Of a DNA stretch of 64,000 bases, positions 45,925 through 58,034 are shown piece after piece. The notes beneath the pieces were generated by a model. The model was not told where the DNA came from. It worked only from the letters and a program-made list of their open reading frames with translations, and did not search any database. Made by a program: the position numbers and the translations under genes. Origin of the DNA: Phoenix dactylifera (Eukaryota > Streptophyta > Magnoliopsida > Arecales > Arecaceae); NCBI RefSeq assembly GCF_009389715.1, contig NW_024067666.1:1529001-1593000 (forward strand). Reading direction: 5' to 3'. Every line of letters begins with the position of its first letter. Within the stretch, counting starts at the first letter, position 1.

Positions 45925-48600
45925 AGTATGATATACCTTGGTTGAGAATGTATGTATCAACTTCATAAACAATGGTACTTAGTGGCATGATTGGTTTAAA
46001 TCATACAATTTAGTTGGAGGACTTGTTATTTGTTTTGGCTTTTCCTTCAAACAGAAAAAAACATTTGTTTTGGCTCCTTAGATATGATAATGTCGATGGC
46101 AATCTAGGGTATATCAAAACCATTTCTACTAACTTTTGAATGCAGCTTGTTATTGGACAGAGAGACAACTCACGGAAATTTTTACTAGGATAATTCTCAA
46201 ACATGTCTTCTTCTAAGAAGAATGCTCAAATATTTGTCTTAAGGTGAAGATGTATAAATATCTCACGTTGTCGACAGTGGGCCATGTGAAGATAGTGGAT
46301 GTTCGTAGGCAAATGGTGAGCAATTTGTAGTGTTTTAGGAAGCAACCACATACCCCAGCCTCTAACATGCTTATACCTGGCTTTTGCAAGACGAGCTTAA
46401 AGAAAGAACCACCAAAGGCATCTGATAGCATTCTGATGAAAAGTGGCACAAGGGACATTGTTATATATAAATAAGAAGTATGGTCATTGAGCCTGCAGAA
46501 CTTGACACTTCACTAGAAGAGGCATTTGAGCTTGTAAAAAATAATCTCCATAAACCTTCAACAGGAATCAAATATTGAGGACAAAGCCATTCCATTACAG
46601 AACTTCACACTAGAGTTAGGATTGATTAGGCTGTTTTGGACTTGGATTCTCAATATGGTCCCCTTTACATTTTGGAGGGTTCCAAAGCAGTGAGGATTCG
46701 CTGCGTTGCATTTCCAAGGCAACTGTTTCTTCTAGTACATTTAAGAGTTACTGATCATTTTTTTTGCATTATTTTCCTAATTATTGTACAACAAATAACT
46801 AGTGAGTCCATATATTGTAATTTCTTACATGTCATACACTTAAGATGTTCCCTCAAAGTGGTCACTGGTCGACTATCTTTTCTTCTCTCATTCTGACTTC
46901 TTCTTTCCTACTTTCTTTTATCATTGATGGTCGAGTTTTATGACAGATGCAAACATTTATTGAACAGCAGTTAACTGGAAACTACAACAATCTGATTGAC
47001 ATGTTGGGATCATTAGAAAAGAAACAATTACAAATGTTAGACTATTTCCAATAAAACAGAAGTAAGATTTGCTCAACTAGGGGGAACGCATTTTTACGGT
47101 TTAAAGCAACATGTAAAATAGAGAAATAAATGAAAAAGATAGAATAAAAGTTTACATATCTCAAAGATCCCTTCTTCTTGTTGATGAATTTAGCATCGAA
47201 TGACCTTTAAGTGTTCATCACTGAGGCCCAATCAAGGACTCAATGATTCTTGATCTGAAATAGCATTTCAATTTTGTCTCGAGCTAAAATTAGCCTGACT
47301 TGGGCCAGTGGTTTGTGAACTGAATAGTTTTATCCAGTCCAACCTTATATCTGTATTATTTATACACATATTAGATACTGTATATCACATATATAGCATA
47401 TCTTTCGTTATTTTAGGGACGATATATACTTACAAGTTATAGTAAAATTATTGAAGCAACTCTACTATTATACAAGGGAGTAATTCATTAGGTAGAGCTT
47501 GGGACACAAATGTTCACTGAGTATGGGCTGGACTAGGGTTGGATCAAGTTTCTAATATCAGCTGAGCCCGAGACCAACTTTAGCCCAACCTAATGTGACA
47601 TGACTGAATCCAAATCAATTTCATTTATCCATGATCAAAATTAATCCAATTTAATCTGGCCTTGCAAAACCCAACCTGATTGCTTTACTTTAATTTTTCA
47701 AAGTACTTGGAAACGATCAATGAGGCTCGAATCCCAAATGGAGAAGCTGTTGATAGTGGAACTACTACGTGCATTGAGCTACCAATTTCAGGCTGCTCAG
47801 AAGGTTACATTGGAGCTGGGTGCTACAAGTACTCCAATCCCCACTAGATAGATGTTTGGGTTGTATTTTTGGAGCAAAAAAATAATTAGTTTTCTTTTAT
47901 GACATCATCTGTTTGGATTGCATTCCATACAAATCTCAAAGTAATCCGGTAACTATCAGCATAGATCTCCAAGTGATTACCATGCAATCTAATGATAGAT
48001 TCATGGAAAAGGAAGATGACCTCCTTTAGAGCAAAAGATGCAACCCCTATCCACTAAAAAAAAAAACTTAAAACGCCAAAGTCGCCACCTGGAAATTGGC
48101 ACGCCGGCCTTTTTGACGTGGCAGTCGTGATAGCCGTTCAGAAAAATTAATATGATTGACAAGCAATCCATAAAATATTACCAAATGTTGATTAAATTAT
48201 CCAAAAAAAAAAAGGAACCCAATCATGCCATAAGATGTCAAACTATTTCCTCACACCGTTTCCAACGTAACAACCACGGCACCTCGGCATGTCATGATCT
48301 CCCCCGCCCATCCAGTTGCACGCGAATCTCAACGCTATCAGAACGGTCAAGGGCACATCTAAGCTGCCCTCGCTGCACTTGTATTATTTTATTAAATTAG
48401 AAAAAAAGTTCACGAGTCTTCTCCGAACTCTATACTGGATTTAGAGCGCTTCCGTCGTCACGCTATATAACGTGAAAATATCGTCGATATATCGCCAGTT
48501 TCGATGTCTTCGTTTTATCCATTTATTGAGAAAAAAACACGGAAATAAAAGGTGGGAAAAAATAATAATTATATAATTTACACAAACCGCTTTTCCAACA
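45925..48600. other. Non-genic
   Basis: No gene or bounded element is recognised. The last part (about 48570-48828) is probably the 3' UTR of the bZIP gene. Confidence 0.4.
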
Positions 48601-48828
48601 AAAGCAAAGCCCGGCAAATTCCCGCCATAAATTTATGTTGAAGAGAGAGAGCAGTGGCTGGCTTTCTTTGACTCTTTTCCATCTCTTTCCACATTATCCA
48701 ATTTAAAAATTTCCCAAGTTTTAAATATTTTAAGCGATTAGCGACGCGAGGGTCTGTTCGTATGCGGAAGCAAAGCCGCTGCTGGCGCAGACCGGCGCCG
48801 GCGGCGGGGGAGAAGGGAGTAGGCGAAG

Positions 48829-49296
48829 CTACTGGAGGACGATGTGGCGGCGGAGCTCGAAGAGACGGCGGTGGAGGGCGGCGGAATAGGCGCGGAGCCG
48901 GTCGTTGTCGTGGCGGAAGAGGAGGCAGAGGTTGGAGACGTCGATGAGCCGGTCGACGAGGTCTTGGTTCTCGGAGCGGAGCCGGGCTACCTGGCTCCGG
49001 AGCTCCTCGAGTTCGTGCTGCTTTCGCATGCGGGAGCGGCGGGCTGACAAGCGGTTCGAGATCCTGCGCTTCAGCCGGCGCTTCTCGGACGGCGAAAGGG
49101 CGGCCTGGTTCTCGCAAAGCTCACTGATTGGTGAAACCAGAGGAGATTCAGAGGTCCAGTTGAGAACATCAAGTGGTTCTTCTAGACTGGCGGTCGGAGT
49201 CGGGGTCGGGGCCGGGGCCGGGGCCGGCCAGGGGGTGAAGCCGAACTCGCCTTCGAGGGCCGGGAAAGGGATTGAAAAAAATTCATCCAAGGACAT
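48829..49296 (-). CDS. bZIP transcription factor, 155 aa, intronless
   Basis: A small nuclear DNA-binding protein. The basic region at residues 72-92 (KRRLKRRISNRLSARRSRMRK) carries the invariant N81-x7-R89. The leucine zipper begins nine residues later, with heptads L99, L106, L113, V120, F127, L134 and L141. The N-terminus is acidic/aromatic (MSLDEFF, EGEFGF) followed by an Ala-Pro-Thr repeat. Size, lack of introns and the long zipper resemble plant group S bZIPs. However, the basic region reads NRLSARRSR where group S1 usually has NRESARRSR, so the subgroup is open. No sucrose-control uORF was established. The start is the first in-frame ATG after the TATA box. Confidence 0.9.
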   Translation of the reverse strand: MSLDEFFSIPFPALEGEFGFTPWPAPAPAPTPTPTASLEEPLDVLNWTSESPLVSPISELCENQAALSPSEKRRLKRRISNRLSARRSRMRKQHELEELRSQVARLRSENQDLVDRLIDVSNLCLLFRHDNDRLRAYSAALHRRLFELRRHIVLQ

Positions 49297-49388
49297 CGTG
49301 GAGGACCTATTTGTAAATAAGAATTAAGGTAGGGGAGGGGAGGAGGGAAGCGGGAGAAAAGGGAAGAAGCGAGGAGGAGGGGAGGGGT

Positions 49389-49396
49389 ATTTATTG
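49389..49396 (-). promoter_or_regulatory. TATA-like box of the bZIP gene
   Basis: Minus-strand AATAAATA lies about 95 bp upstream of the start codon, within an otherwise GC-rich promoter. Confidence 0.45.
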
Positions 49397-49440
49397 ACGG
49401 CGGGGAGGAGGTCGGTGGGTCCCACTGGAGGGACGTCGTG

Positions 49441-49451
49441 GTGACGTGGCG
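49441..49451 (-). promoter_or_regulatory. ACGT-core (ABRE/G-C hybrid box) element
   Basis: Minus-strand GCCACGTCAC lies about 50 bp upstream of the TATA-like box. ACGT-core boxes are the known binding sites of plant bZIP proteins, so autoregulation or bZIP cross-regulation is possible (inference). Confidence 0.5.
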
Positions 49452-49945
49452 GCAGGAGAAGGCGTGGTCGTATCCATTCGGCGGCCTAAAGAGGAATACG
49501 GCCGCCTTCACCGTAAAGTGCGTCGAGAAGCACTAGGCGGCGACTAACCCGCTCATGTAAATTTCTGTGTGCCTATTTTGAGGACTATTAATCAGAACTT
49601 TTGATCGATCAAAATGATCCTGAATACCTCGTGTTTGAAGTGAGCTTATTCCAGCTGCAAATAAATTGAGATGGATTTAGACTCGGCTCCCCAGAACTTA
49701 GCTCAATTTGTGACTATTGCATATAAATGAATCATATAATAAACTATAACAAACTACAGTTTTTATTACAAAATATTGTACTTAAAAATTATATTTCAAT
49801 TATATAGTTATGAAATTTTTAAATTTGATGGATAGTGTTAATTCATTTTTGAACATTTTAATTTTGGTGTTAAATAAACTTTGCTTAGTAACAAAATGAA
49901 CAGATTGATAGTTCCGGCTTGTTTTAGCTTCACTAATCTACTTAC

Positions 49946-50781
49946 CAGTGCCGGCTCGAGCCTTAGGCGACTGAGGCGGTCGCCTAAGGCCCCCGGCCCA
50001 GGGAAGGCCCCCACCGGAAGATGCTGCAGCTATACAAATACTCATTCCTTCCATTCTCGTCTTTCCCCTTCGTCTTCCACTCTTATCTTTCATCCCTTCT
50101 CTTTTTTGGTTTTGGTCTTGGTTTTCCTTCCCTCACATTACTCCTGATCCAGCTGGGCCATCGGGAAGAAAGATAGGGGGATCGGAGATGGACTTCTTGG
50201 AGGGTGGAGATTCTTTTAATTTTCTCCTCTCGGTTTCTTCTCTCCTCTTGGGTGGTAGAGAGAGAAAAGGAGCTAGAGGGAGTTGAGTGGTTGCTGTGCT
50301 GTGATGTTGCAGTTGCTGCTTGGGTACTCACTTGAAGGGGAGACGGTGGGATGGGACTTTTATTTATTGGATGGAGTGAATTTCCCATAATGCCCCTACT
50401 TTCTCTTATAGAGAGGTGCAACCTTTTTATTACCTTGACAATGAAGTGGCATGAGATAACCATTTCCTATTTGGCTTTTGTTTGACATTGGTAAACACTA
50501 TTGTCAAGCATTATCTTAGTTAATTAATCAGTTTCATGGCCCTTCTTTTCGAGCAATTATTTTTATTTACTTTTATTTAAAAATTATATTAAATTAAAAA
50601 AGTTTTTTACCTATTTTTATTAAATTTATATATTTTTATTAAAATAGTATACTTGATAGCTATCTATTTCTATATCATTTTTTTAAATATTTTATATTTA
50701 TTAAAAAAAATTATTATTAAAAAAAAGAGGCCTCATTCATTGGATTTGCCTTAGGCCTCCAAATGTATTGAGCCGCCTCTG
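49946..50781. mobile_element. Non-autonomous hAT transposon, 836 bp
   Basis: The termini CAGTGCCGGCTC and (inverse of the right end) CAGAGGCGGCTC form an imperfect inverted repeat. They are flanked by a perfect 8-bp CTACTTAC target duplication (49938-49945, 50782-50789), diagnostic of hAT. Sub-terminal GCCTAAGGC motifs occur near both ends. No transposase is encoded. Confidence 0.92.
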
Positions 50782-50789
50782 CTACTTAC

Positions 50790-52416
50790 CTCTCCATCTA
50801 TAACCATCAGATATTGTGTTTCAATTTTTCATGAAGGGAATTTTATGTGGTTGGGAGGTTTGTATGCGAGAGATTTGGAGGAGGGAGCCGGCGGAGGAGT
50901 TCGCTTAATCGCCAAGGAACGGAGGGAGGAACTGAAGGGATGCGTGTCGAGCTGTGATTGGTTGCACGTGTGAGACTGTGGATCCGATTGGTTCGCCCAC
51001 GTGGTCGCGTGGCGCGCACCGAGACGGGAGGCGTGGGTCCCGCCAGGGAAAGGGACTGCTTGCTGCAGCTACTAGATGGTGGACGTCACTTGAGCTTGTG
51101 GTCCTTTCAAGTATCTTGACGACATTCTTTGCGTGCTCAATTTAGATATCAATTAGGACTTATTTGATTTGCAGAATTTTTTTATTAAAATATTTTTTTA
51201 AAAAAAATTTAATTTCTAAATATATGATGCCTGAAAGGTTATTTTTGTATTTTTGATTGACTATGAAAACGGCAATTCCAAAATATTTTCGATTGAGCAT
51301 CTACTTTTTCGAAAAAAATATTTAAAATATTTATTATTTTTTAATAAAAAATATTTTTTATTTTATCTAAAAGCTTAAGGTTGCTTTTAGCCATAAAAAA
51401 AAAAAAAACGCAAATTCCCTGCCAGTGAAAATAAGACTTTTCCATATTCTACATTAATTTTTCATATTCGTAAAATATGAAAAATTTATTTTCATAGGAA
51501 AGTATTTTTTTTCATTCTTTTTATTTAAAAACTTCAACTAAATTTATTCTTTTATTTTTTTGTTAACCATACTTTCACTCTTCTTCATGTGACAAACGAG
51601 AAACTATTCCTTTACCCCTGGCTGGGTTTGTAGTCTTCTTCTCAATACATGCATGGGAGTTTCCCCAAGAGCTCTTGGTTTGCTGCATTTTTGGTGGCTT
51701 CTAACACATTTTGTTCTAGCCATGTAAATTGTTAGTCAAGGAGATAGCTTCAAGAGGACAAGGCTCATGATAAAAAAGGCATTAGAAATTTCTGGTTCTG
51801 AAAGAAAGCGCTTAGTTAACTAATGATTGAGTTTTTTTTTTCCTTTAAAAAAATAATGGTTGAGTTTAAAATAATTTAATTCATGATTTGCATGACCGAG
51901 TGTTGTCTTAGTGGTCAAATATCTCTGCGTAAGGAGCAAAAGTTCCACATTCCAGACTTGCTTGGTGTATACTAATATTTAAACATAGATAAATACTATA
52001 TATGTATGTAGATTGTATACATGGTGAGGTTTAACCAATTCCATGACTACAGATTTTAATGTAGTTATGTTTCATGTCTAATTATTTTATGAAAAAAAAT
52101 GATATAGAAATGCTTATCTAATTTCTCCATCCATTTACGTTGATTAAAGTTTTGCTCTTGGTAATAAATAAGGTTTTCTTTGTCACCTGTTGCAAAACCC
52201 CAATGCAAGTAGGGCATAGGTTTAGTAATTTTTTATCCAAAGGCTCGTTGACAGTAATTGTTTCAAAAGCCAAGGGTTAGTCTATAACCTCAAAGCTAGC
52301 CTTGCCAAATTTGAATTTGATTTCTCCTAAAAAAATATACAAATTCAAGCTCAAAAGCTATACTCAAAGCCAATCAACACCAATCTTTGTACAGATGCGC
52401 AGCTGTAATAAACATA
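50790..52416. other. Non-genic; AT-rich MITE-like block at about 51150-51590
   Basis: The AT-rich block carries imperfect inverted motifs (TTTTTATTAAAATATTTTTT, AAAATATTT) but no clear ends. No gene is supported. Confidence 0.35.
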
Positions 52417-52900
52417 GCATCAACTGATCTTTCTTTGCGCAAAAAAAAAAAATTATGTTATCTCTTTCTCTCTGCTGTCTCCCACAAATTGGTATTACCA
52501 ATTTGTCTCGAGCAGCCTTGTGTTAAGGTTGCATATAAATTTTTTCTCAGAAAGATTTGAAATAAATTCAATGCGAGAAACTTATTAAGGCTTGATGTTA
52601 CAAGGTATATTGTTTGCCCTGATATTTTGTCATAACCCTGGACCTCACCCAAAAAAGCATCAGGTGATCTTTCTTTGTGCAAAAAATATTATGTTATCTC
52701 TTTCTCTCTGCTGAGTCTAGCAAATTGCTAATACCAATTTGTCCCAAGCAGCCTTCTGTTAAGCTTAAGGTTGCATAATATAGATTTCTTCTCAGAAAGA
52801 TTTGAAATAAATTCAATGTGAGATACTTATTAAGGCTTGATGTTACAAGCTATATTGTTTGTCCTGATATTTTATCACAATCCAAGATCTCATCCAAAAA
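52417..52900. repeat. Tandem duplication, about 242-bp unit, two diverged copies
   Basis: The unit starts AGCATCA(A/G)(C/G)TGATCTTTCTTTG at about 52417 and again at about 52659. It includes GATTTGAAATAAATTCAATG and CTTGATGTTACAAG, and the first ~30 bp of a TRIM-1 LTR. The copies are diverged. Confidence 0.8.
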
Positions 52901-52996
52901 AGCTAATCAGAATGTATTATTTAGGTTTCTTGATCCAGAACCTCTATCCAGCGAATAACTGATGTGAGATTAAATATACGCCTACATGGGCCTGCA
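52873..52996 (-). mobile_element. TRIM-1 solo LTR, worn
   Basis: The CACAATCCAAGATCTCATCC start, the GATGTGAGATTAAATA core and the GGGCCTGCA end match the TRIM-1 LTR. No target duplication was found. Confidence 0.65.
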
Positions 52997-55963
52997 CAAA
53001 AAAGAATATGGATCCTCTCATATTTAATCCTAGCATTAATTCCAATGGAATATGCATGAGCTCTCATTGTCATCTTTGTTGTTAGTGTCGTCATCGTCAT
53101 CGTTATTATCATTTTTGATAAAAATAATGCTGGAAAGCCTGGAATTATGAGTCCTCCATCAATACATTAGGAAGAAAACAGTATGGCATGTTAACATAGA
53201 ATTTACTCCAACAATGCCAAACATCAGAACACCTTTCTTCTTGTCCAGCAACAACTAATGTCAATTCTGTACTCGTCATCTTATCACAAACGCCAATGAC
53301 TGAGCCATCAATCTGATCATTATTTGCATATAACCAGTTCTTCAGCGGTCAGGTCTTACGTATAAATGCCAGCAAATTGTTTTCACTCATATAAGTCACA
53401 ATCCAAGTAAGATATCTATAAACATCAAAGCACATCATAGAGCAAGAAAAAGATACAGTAAGTGCACGTAATCAACCAAAAAGTGAAATCAGACCTCAAT
53501 CAGCACTGACCGGCAGAATAAAAGACACTATCATGAGATAACTTGAAGCAGCAGTTACCTTCGCACTTGGAAGTGGACAAACTGCAAAGCCATATAGTAT
53601 ATCTCACAAAAAGGAAACCAAAGGGACAAATCATCCAAATCTTGTGCCCATAAATTCCACAAGGTCTATTTTGGTGGACTGTGAGAGCGCAGCCTCTGGA
53701 AAGCATTCTTACTATCCTTATCCTAAATAAACAGATGGACAGGGCAATTCAGAGAGAGAACTCCCTCTTCTAACCAAGGAGAGTCCAATTCCCACCAAAA
53801 AAAACTAAAGAGAATACAACACAAAATAAGAAAAGATTCTATGGACAGTGGATGGCACGATATCAACATAAAAGATTTGGTGTAGACTGAAATCACTAAC
53901 TTTTATAGGAGCCTCTTCTTTTTATATTTGACCTCCAAAATTCTAGTGGTTAGGAAACTTTTGCTTTAGGCAGTTGCTTTTGTTTGTCACCTCTTTTTCT
54001 GCCGGTCTATATTCTGGCCAACTCCAGGTTAGCCACATGGAAGTTGAGCAATGTTACAGGGATAGATGCAAGGAGAATGAATAGATGAAAGCAGGGGGAC
54101 GGGATTTATTCTAGTAGGACTTGGGAAAAGATTGGGTATCAACCATCAGCCATGTTTAAAGTGCATAAAGATGGGATTATTCCACTGTCTTAATATGAGT
54201 GCATGATTAGTTGTTGTATCATTATTTTATTGGTAACTTGGCACTACATACCCTTCCATGTGGATAGGAGATGTTTGTGCTTCTTTTTTTTTTTTTTAGT
54301 GTGTGTGTGTGTGTGAGGGAGAGAGAGGACCATGTGTAAATGGTACCTAGCGAGTTCATGGACTTGCTGAATACTTGAAGATAAAGCAATCTATTTTGGA
54401 GTTTGCAAAGGTCAAGGCGATTGCATGTGACGATAAGTAGGGTTTCACTCTCATACACAAGGTCTTTTCTTTGATTGACACCTTGTCAAAGAAAGCAGTG
54501 GAACTGGCTAAAGTGTAAGGCTTGTGAGGATTTTCTTTGCCTTCTTTGTTTTTACCTTTTTTTCCTTTGGTGGATGGGGTAGCATGTAATAGATCTGAGA
54601 CTGGTAGCTTATAAAGCTAAAGCTACAGAGTTTCAAAATGGGATAATAATGGTTTAGGAACAGGTCAGTCATGCACCAAGGATAAAATGATTGGAATAAG
54701 GTTAAATTTATGGCTTTGTCTTCCCCCAATACTTGCAGGGCATCAGCCCTGCTGAGAGGGAAGAGTTGCATGCAATTGGCCATTAATAGAGTGCTTGGAG
54801 GAAGTAGGAATCACCAAATACAAGTGGGCAACTAGTGCGAGCGACTACGTTGGCAGCAGTGCTCTTTAATCCATGACGTAGGAATTTCTTGCAACTTGAG
54901 TGCATGACAACTTTTGGTAGTCTAATCCAAGGTGATATCATTACTGATTTCCATGACTGAAACAGATAACACCCTCCAAAAGAGCTCTCTCCATGTGTCT
55001 ATGCTATGCTGTAAGAATTCTTACAATCAAATTTCTTGCAACTCGGCTACATGGCAACTTTTGATAGTCTAATTTAAGATGACTTGATTAGTGACATCCA
55101 TAATTGAGTCTGATATGAGCTCCTTGTATCTGGGTTGTAAGAATTACCTAGAATTCAGTCTATGGATTCCAAAACTCATTCATGCAAGAGAATAAAGGAA
55201 CAATTGTAGCTGTCCATAGAATTATAAGAATTCTATGTTTGCCATAGAATTAGGGGTTCTGCGCCGAAGAACTAGGGTTTAGCGTCTGCTAAACTTACAT
55301 ATGAGGAGGCCTGCCACCTTAGATGTGGCCCTTCACCATATCGCAATTACTTATGAGCTAAGCCTTGATTCTTCTGCATTTTTATGCGAAATTTTCATTG
55401 TTTTAGCACTCTCCGACCAGTAATTTATCCTCTTGGAAAGATAATTTTATTACACATCTTGTAGGCAGAAAGTACTATGTTTTTTTTTTTTCCGGCGTGA
55501 AGAAATAAGGATTTTGTGGTGGCTGTCATTGCATTACTATTCTGTGCAATCCGGGTGGCTCCTTTTGCCTGCCTTTACATTAAAAAAAAAAAAAAACTAT
55601 TCTGTGCAATCCTAATAACAAAAAGATATCATGCATGTTTTCATCAAAAGATAGAAACAAAGAAAGATGGCATGCATATTTACACGCAAGATAAAAGGAG
55701 ACAATTGCTAGCGCTGACGTGCAAATATTTTGCTTTTAGAAAATATTTTAGGGTGACGTGCAAGATAAAAGGCGACATGGTGGTTGTCAGGACCACATCT
55801 CTTCCCCTAGGATGATGAACCGAAGAAGACACTGGAATCCAAACTTCCTTTTTGAAGGTCGCCTAGATAAACATGAGAGTAAAAGGAATTAAAAAGCTGG
55901 AAGAAGTATATAAATTTACAAGGCAAACATGCAAAGAGACTCTTGATATTTTTCAGTGAATAT
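52997..55963. repeat. Non-genic; T-run with (GT)n(GA)n at 54285-54328
   Basis: No gene is recognised. A T12 run is followed by GT and GA repeats. A duplicated CTATTCTGTGCAATCC block occurs at 55538 and 55597. Confidence 0.45.
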
Positions 55964-56175
55964 TAGGGTGGCAATGCTAAACCCTTTAACCTATTTAACT
56001 TGTTTCAACCTATTATAGATCAAGCTAGATTACCTGTTTAGTAAAATGATCAGGTTTGGATCTGTATATTTGATGCGTTTAATAAGTAGGTCGGGTTTGG
56101 GTTGATAAATTTTTAATCTATCATTTATCCGATCCAATCCATATGTTGTCCTACCTGATCCGATTGCCATCCCTA
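55964..56175. mobile_element. MITE, GGGTGGCAAT family, copy 4
   Basis: TAGGGTGGCAAT at the left and ATTGCCATCCCTA at the right form a terminal inverted repeat. It is the shortest copy (212 bp), with the family's TAACCTATTTAAC and GGTCGGGTTTGGG blocks. Confidence 0.75.
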
Positions 56176-58034
56176 AAATTGAATATGCTGAGTTGCTATT
56201 ATGTAATCTAATCTTGATAAAACGTCAAGCCATCAAACCACTAGTTGAGTTGGTGAAAAATTGAGGCAATAATCGTAAAACAGTATAAGATATGATACCA
56301 ATATACAAACGGCTAAATTAAAAGAAAGATGGCCGAGCCTTTGGACTTCTGAATGCATGCAAACTGAATATGAGCTGCGAAAGGAAACAAAAACTCAAAC
56401 TAATTACCCAAAGCATACAGAACCACCGTGCAACAAAATTAAAGGATCAATGATAGTATAGAGGAACCTGTTCTCATCTATATTTACTAATCCTCTTAAC
56501 ATTGGGCAGAAAATAAGACCATGGTGTTTCCATGGCATAGACTAATAAGCCTGCTGCCATACTATGTTGTCTTCTTCACTAGAAATGGTTTCAATGCAGT
56601 CTCTATCTATGTTCAAAATAAACTTACCAATCCATCAATACTCATACATCAAAATAAAGGAATAGAATCTCTACCAGATAGCATAAAAATAGAGTGATAT
56701 GACCATTCTCTATGCCTAATCTGCAAATTGGTCAGGCTAATTTCCTTCCTTTCTAAGAGTGGGAACATCACACTTCTTCCAAAAGAAACTTTGCTATCTT
56801 GAACTATTAAATGCCTTCAATGCCAAGTAACAAGCCCACCCAATTTCTCAGAACTATGAAACAAGCTTAAATCATTAGGCAACAACTAACCTAAGTTCTT
56901 CTCTAAACATAGAACACACCCAAACTTTTTGCTTCCATTAACCCTTCACAGCCAGATAGGGTGCTTTCAGTGCAACTAGAGCAAAAACAATTATTGCCCA
57001 TGCTTAAATATGGTAAATGTGCAGAGTGCCCTGCCATTTTAACTATTGATTCGGATCGATATAACTTTCCAGTAAATTCTGATACATAATAAGCTAAATT
57101 GAATCAATTTCAATCAGTAAGAACAATATCAGAATATGGGGAAAAATATTAATCAAGTCAATTCTGATACAGATCCTAATGCAGGTATCAAAAGCATCCA
57201 GCAGAGACCCAAGCATGGAACATATAAAGGCCGAATATATTCGCAGTTCATCAGAAACTGACCGTTACTAGTCTAGCTGTATGATCAAAACTCGTCATAA
57301 TTAAGTTTCCAATCTAATTAATGCATAAAATCCACTCCATCAAATTCTTTGAAAAAAAAAAAAAGGGAGAGAGAGCCTGCCATAGGAAAAGGTCATGATA
57401 ATAAGGTGACAATAGTTAACATTGACCCGGCCAAACAATGATGAGGCATTGTTTCATTGCTCAGCTTGCTCTATCATAACATAACCATCTTTGGAAGTAC
57501 AAACGGGTAGGCCCTTTAAAGTTAGTCATCTAAGTTCATGCACCTAACTTTGTGTCTGCACTTTCTGCGTATTCACTTCCACAATTCCAGTAACCCAATA
57601 GACCATCCTTCTCTTCATTTGAAATGCACTAGTCCTAACAATGTATTGAAAAACTTTTGTATCGTCAAAAAGATGCAAAGAAAAGTTGAACGAGAGATTT
57701 AAAGTAACTCTTTCTTAAAGTAACTTTTTCTTTGTTCTTTTTCCTTGACGGGATGTATTCTTCAGATTACAAAATCCGCTTTCTAATTAATCACTGCATC
57801 CAAAAGACTTGGGTGGTGGGAAGAACAGTGCAAAGACTGCTGAATTTTGGATGTCATTGATATGAAGGGAAACATCGACGCAGGCTCTTGTGGAATTTAT
57901 CTAGTTCAGATGGTGATATAAAGAAGGCTTCATGGTGAGTTGAATTCATAAAATTTGAGCATGTATTCCCGATGTGACAATGATGAAGGCAGCTCAAGAT
58001 CTCATACTTTTTAAGAAAAAGCTGCAGCTGTAAC
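56176..58034. other. Non-genic
   Basis: No gene or bounded element is seen. Confidence 0.35.

Larger units (their letters stand above)
49297..49937. other. bZIP upstream region
   Basis: GC-rich up to about 49545, then AT-rich. Apart from the two promoter motifs nothing is recognised. Confidence 0.45.

Noticed and set aside
48578-49117. 179-codon Pro/Arg-rich minus-strand frame overlapping the bZIP gene
   Set aside because: A different frame of the same strand; its composition is explained by the GC-rich bZIP sequence.
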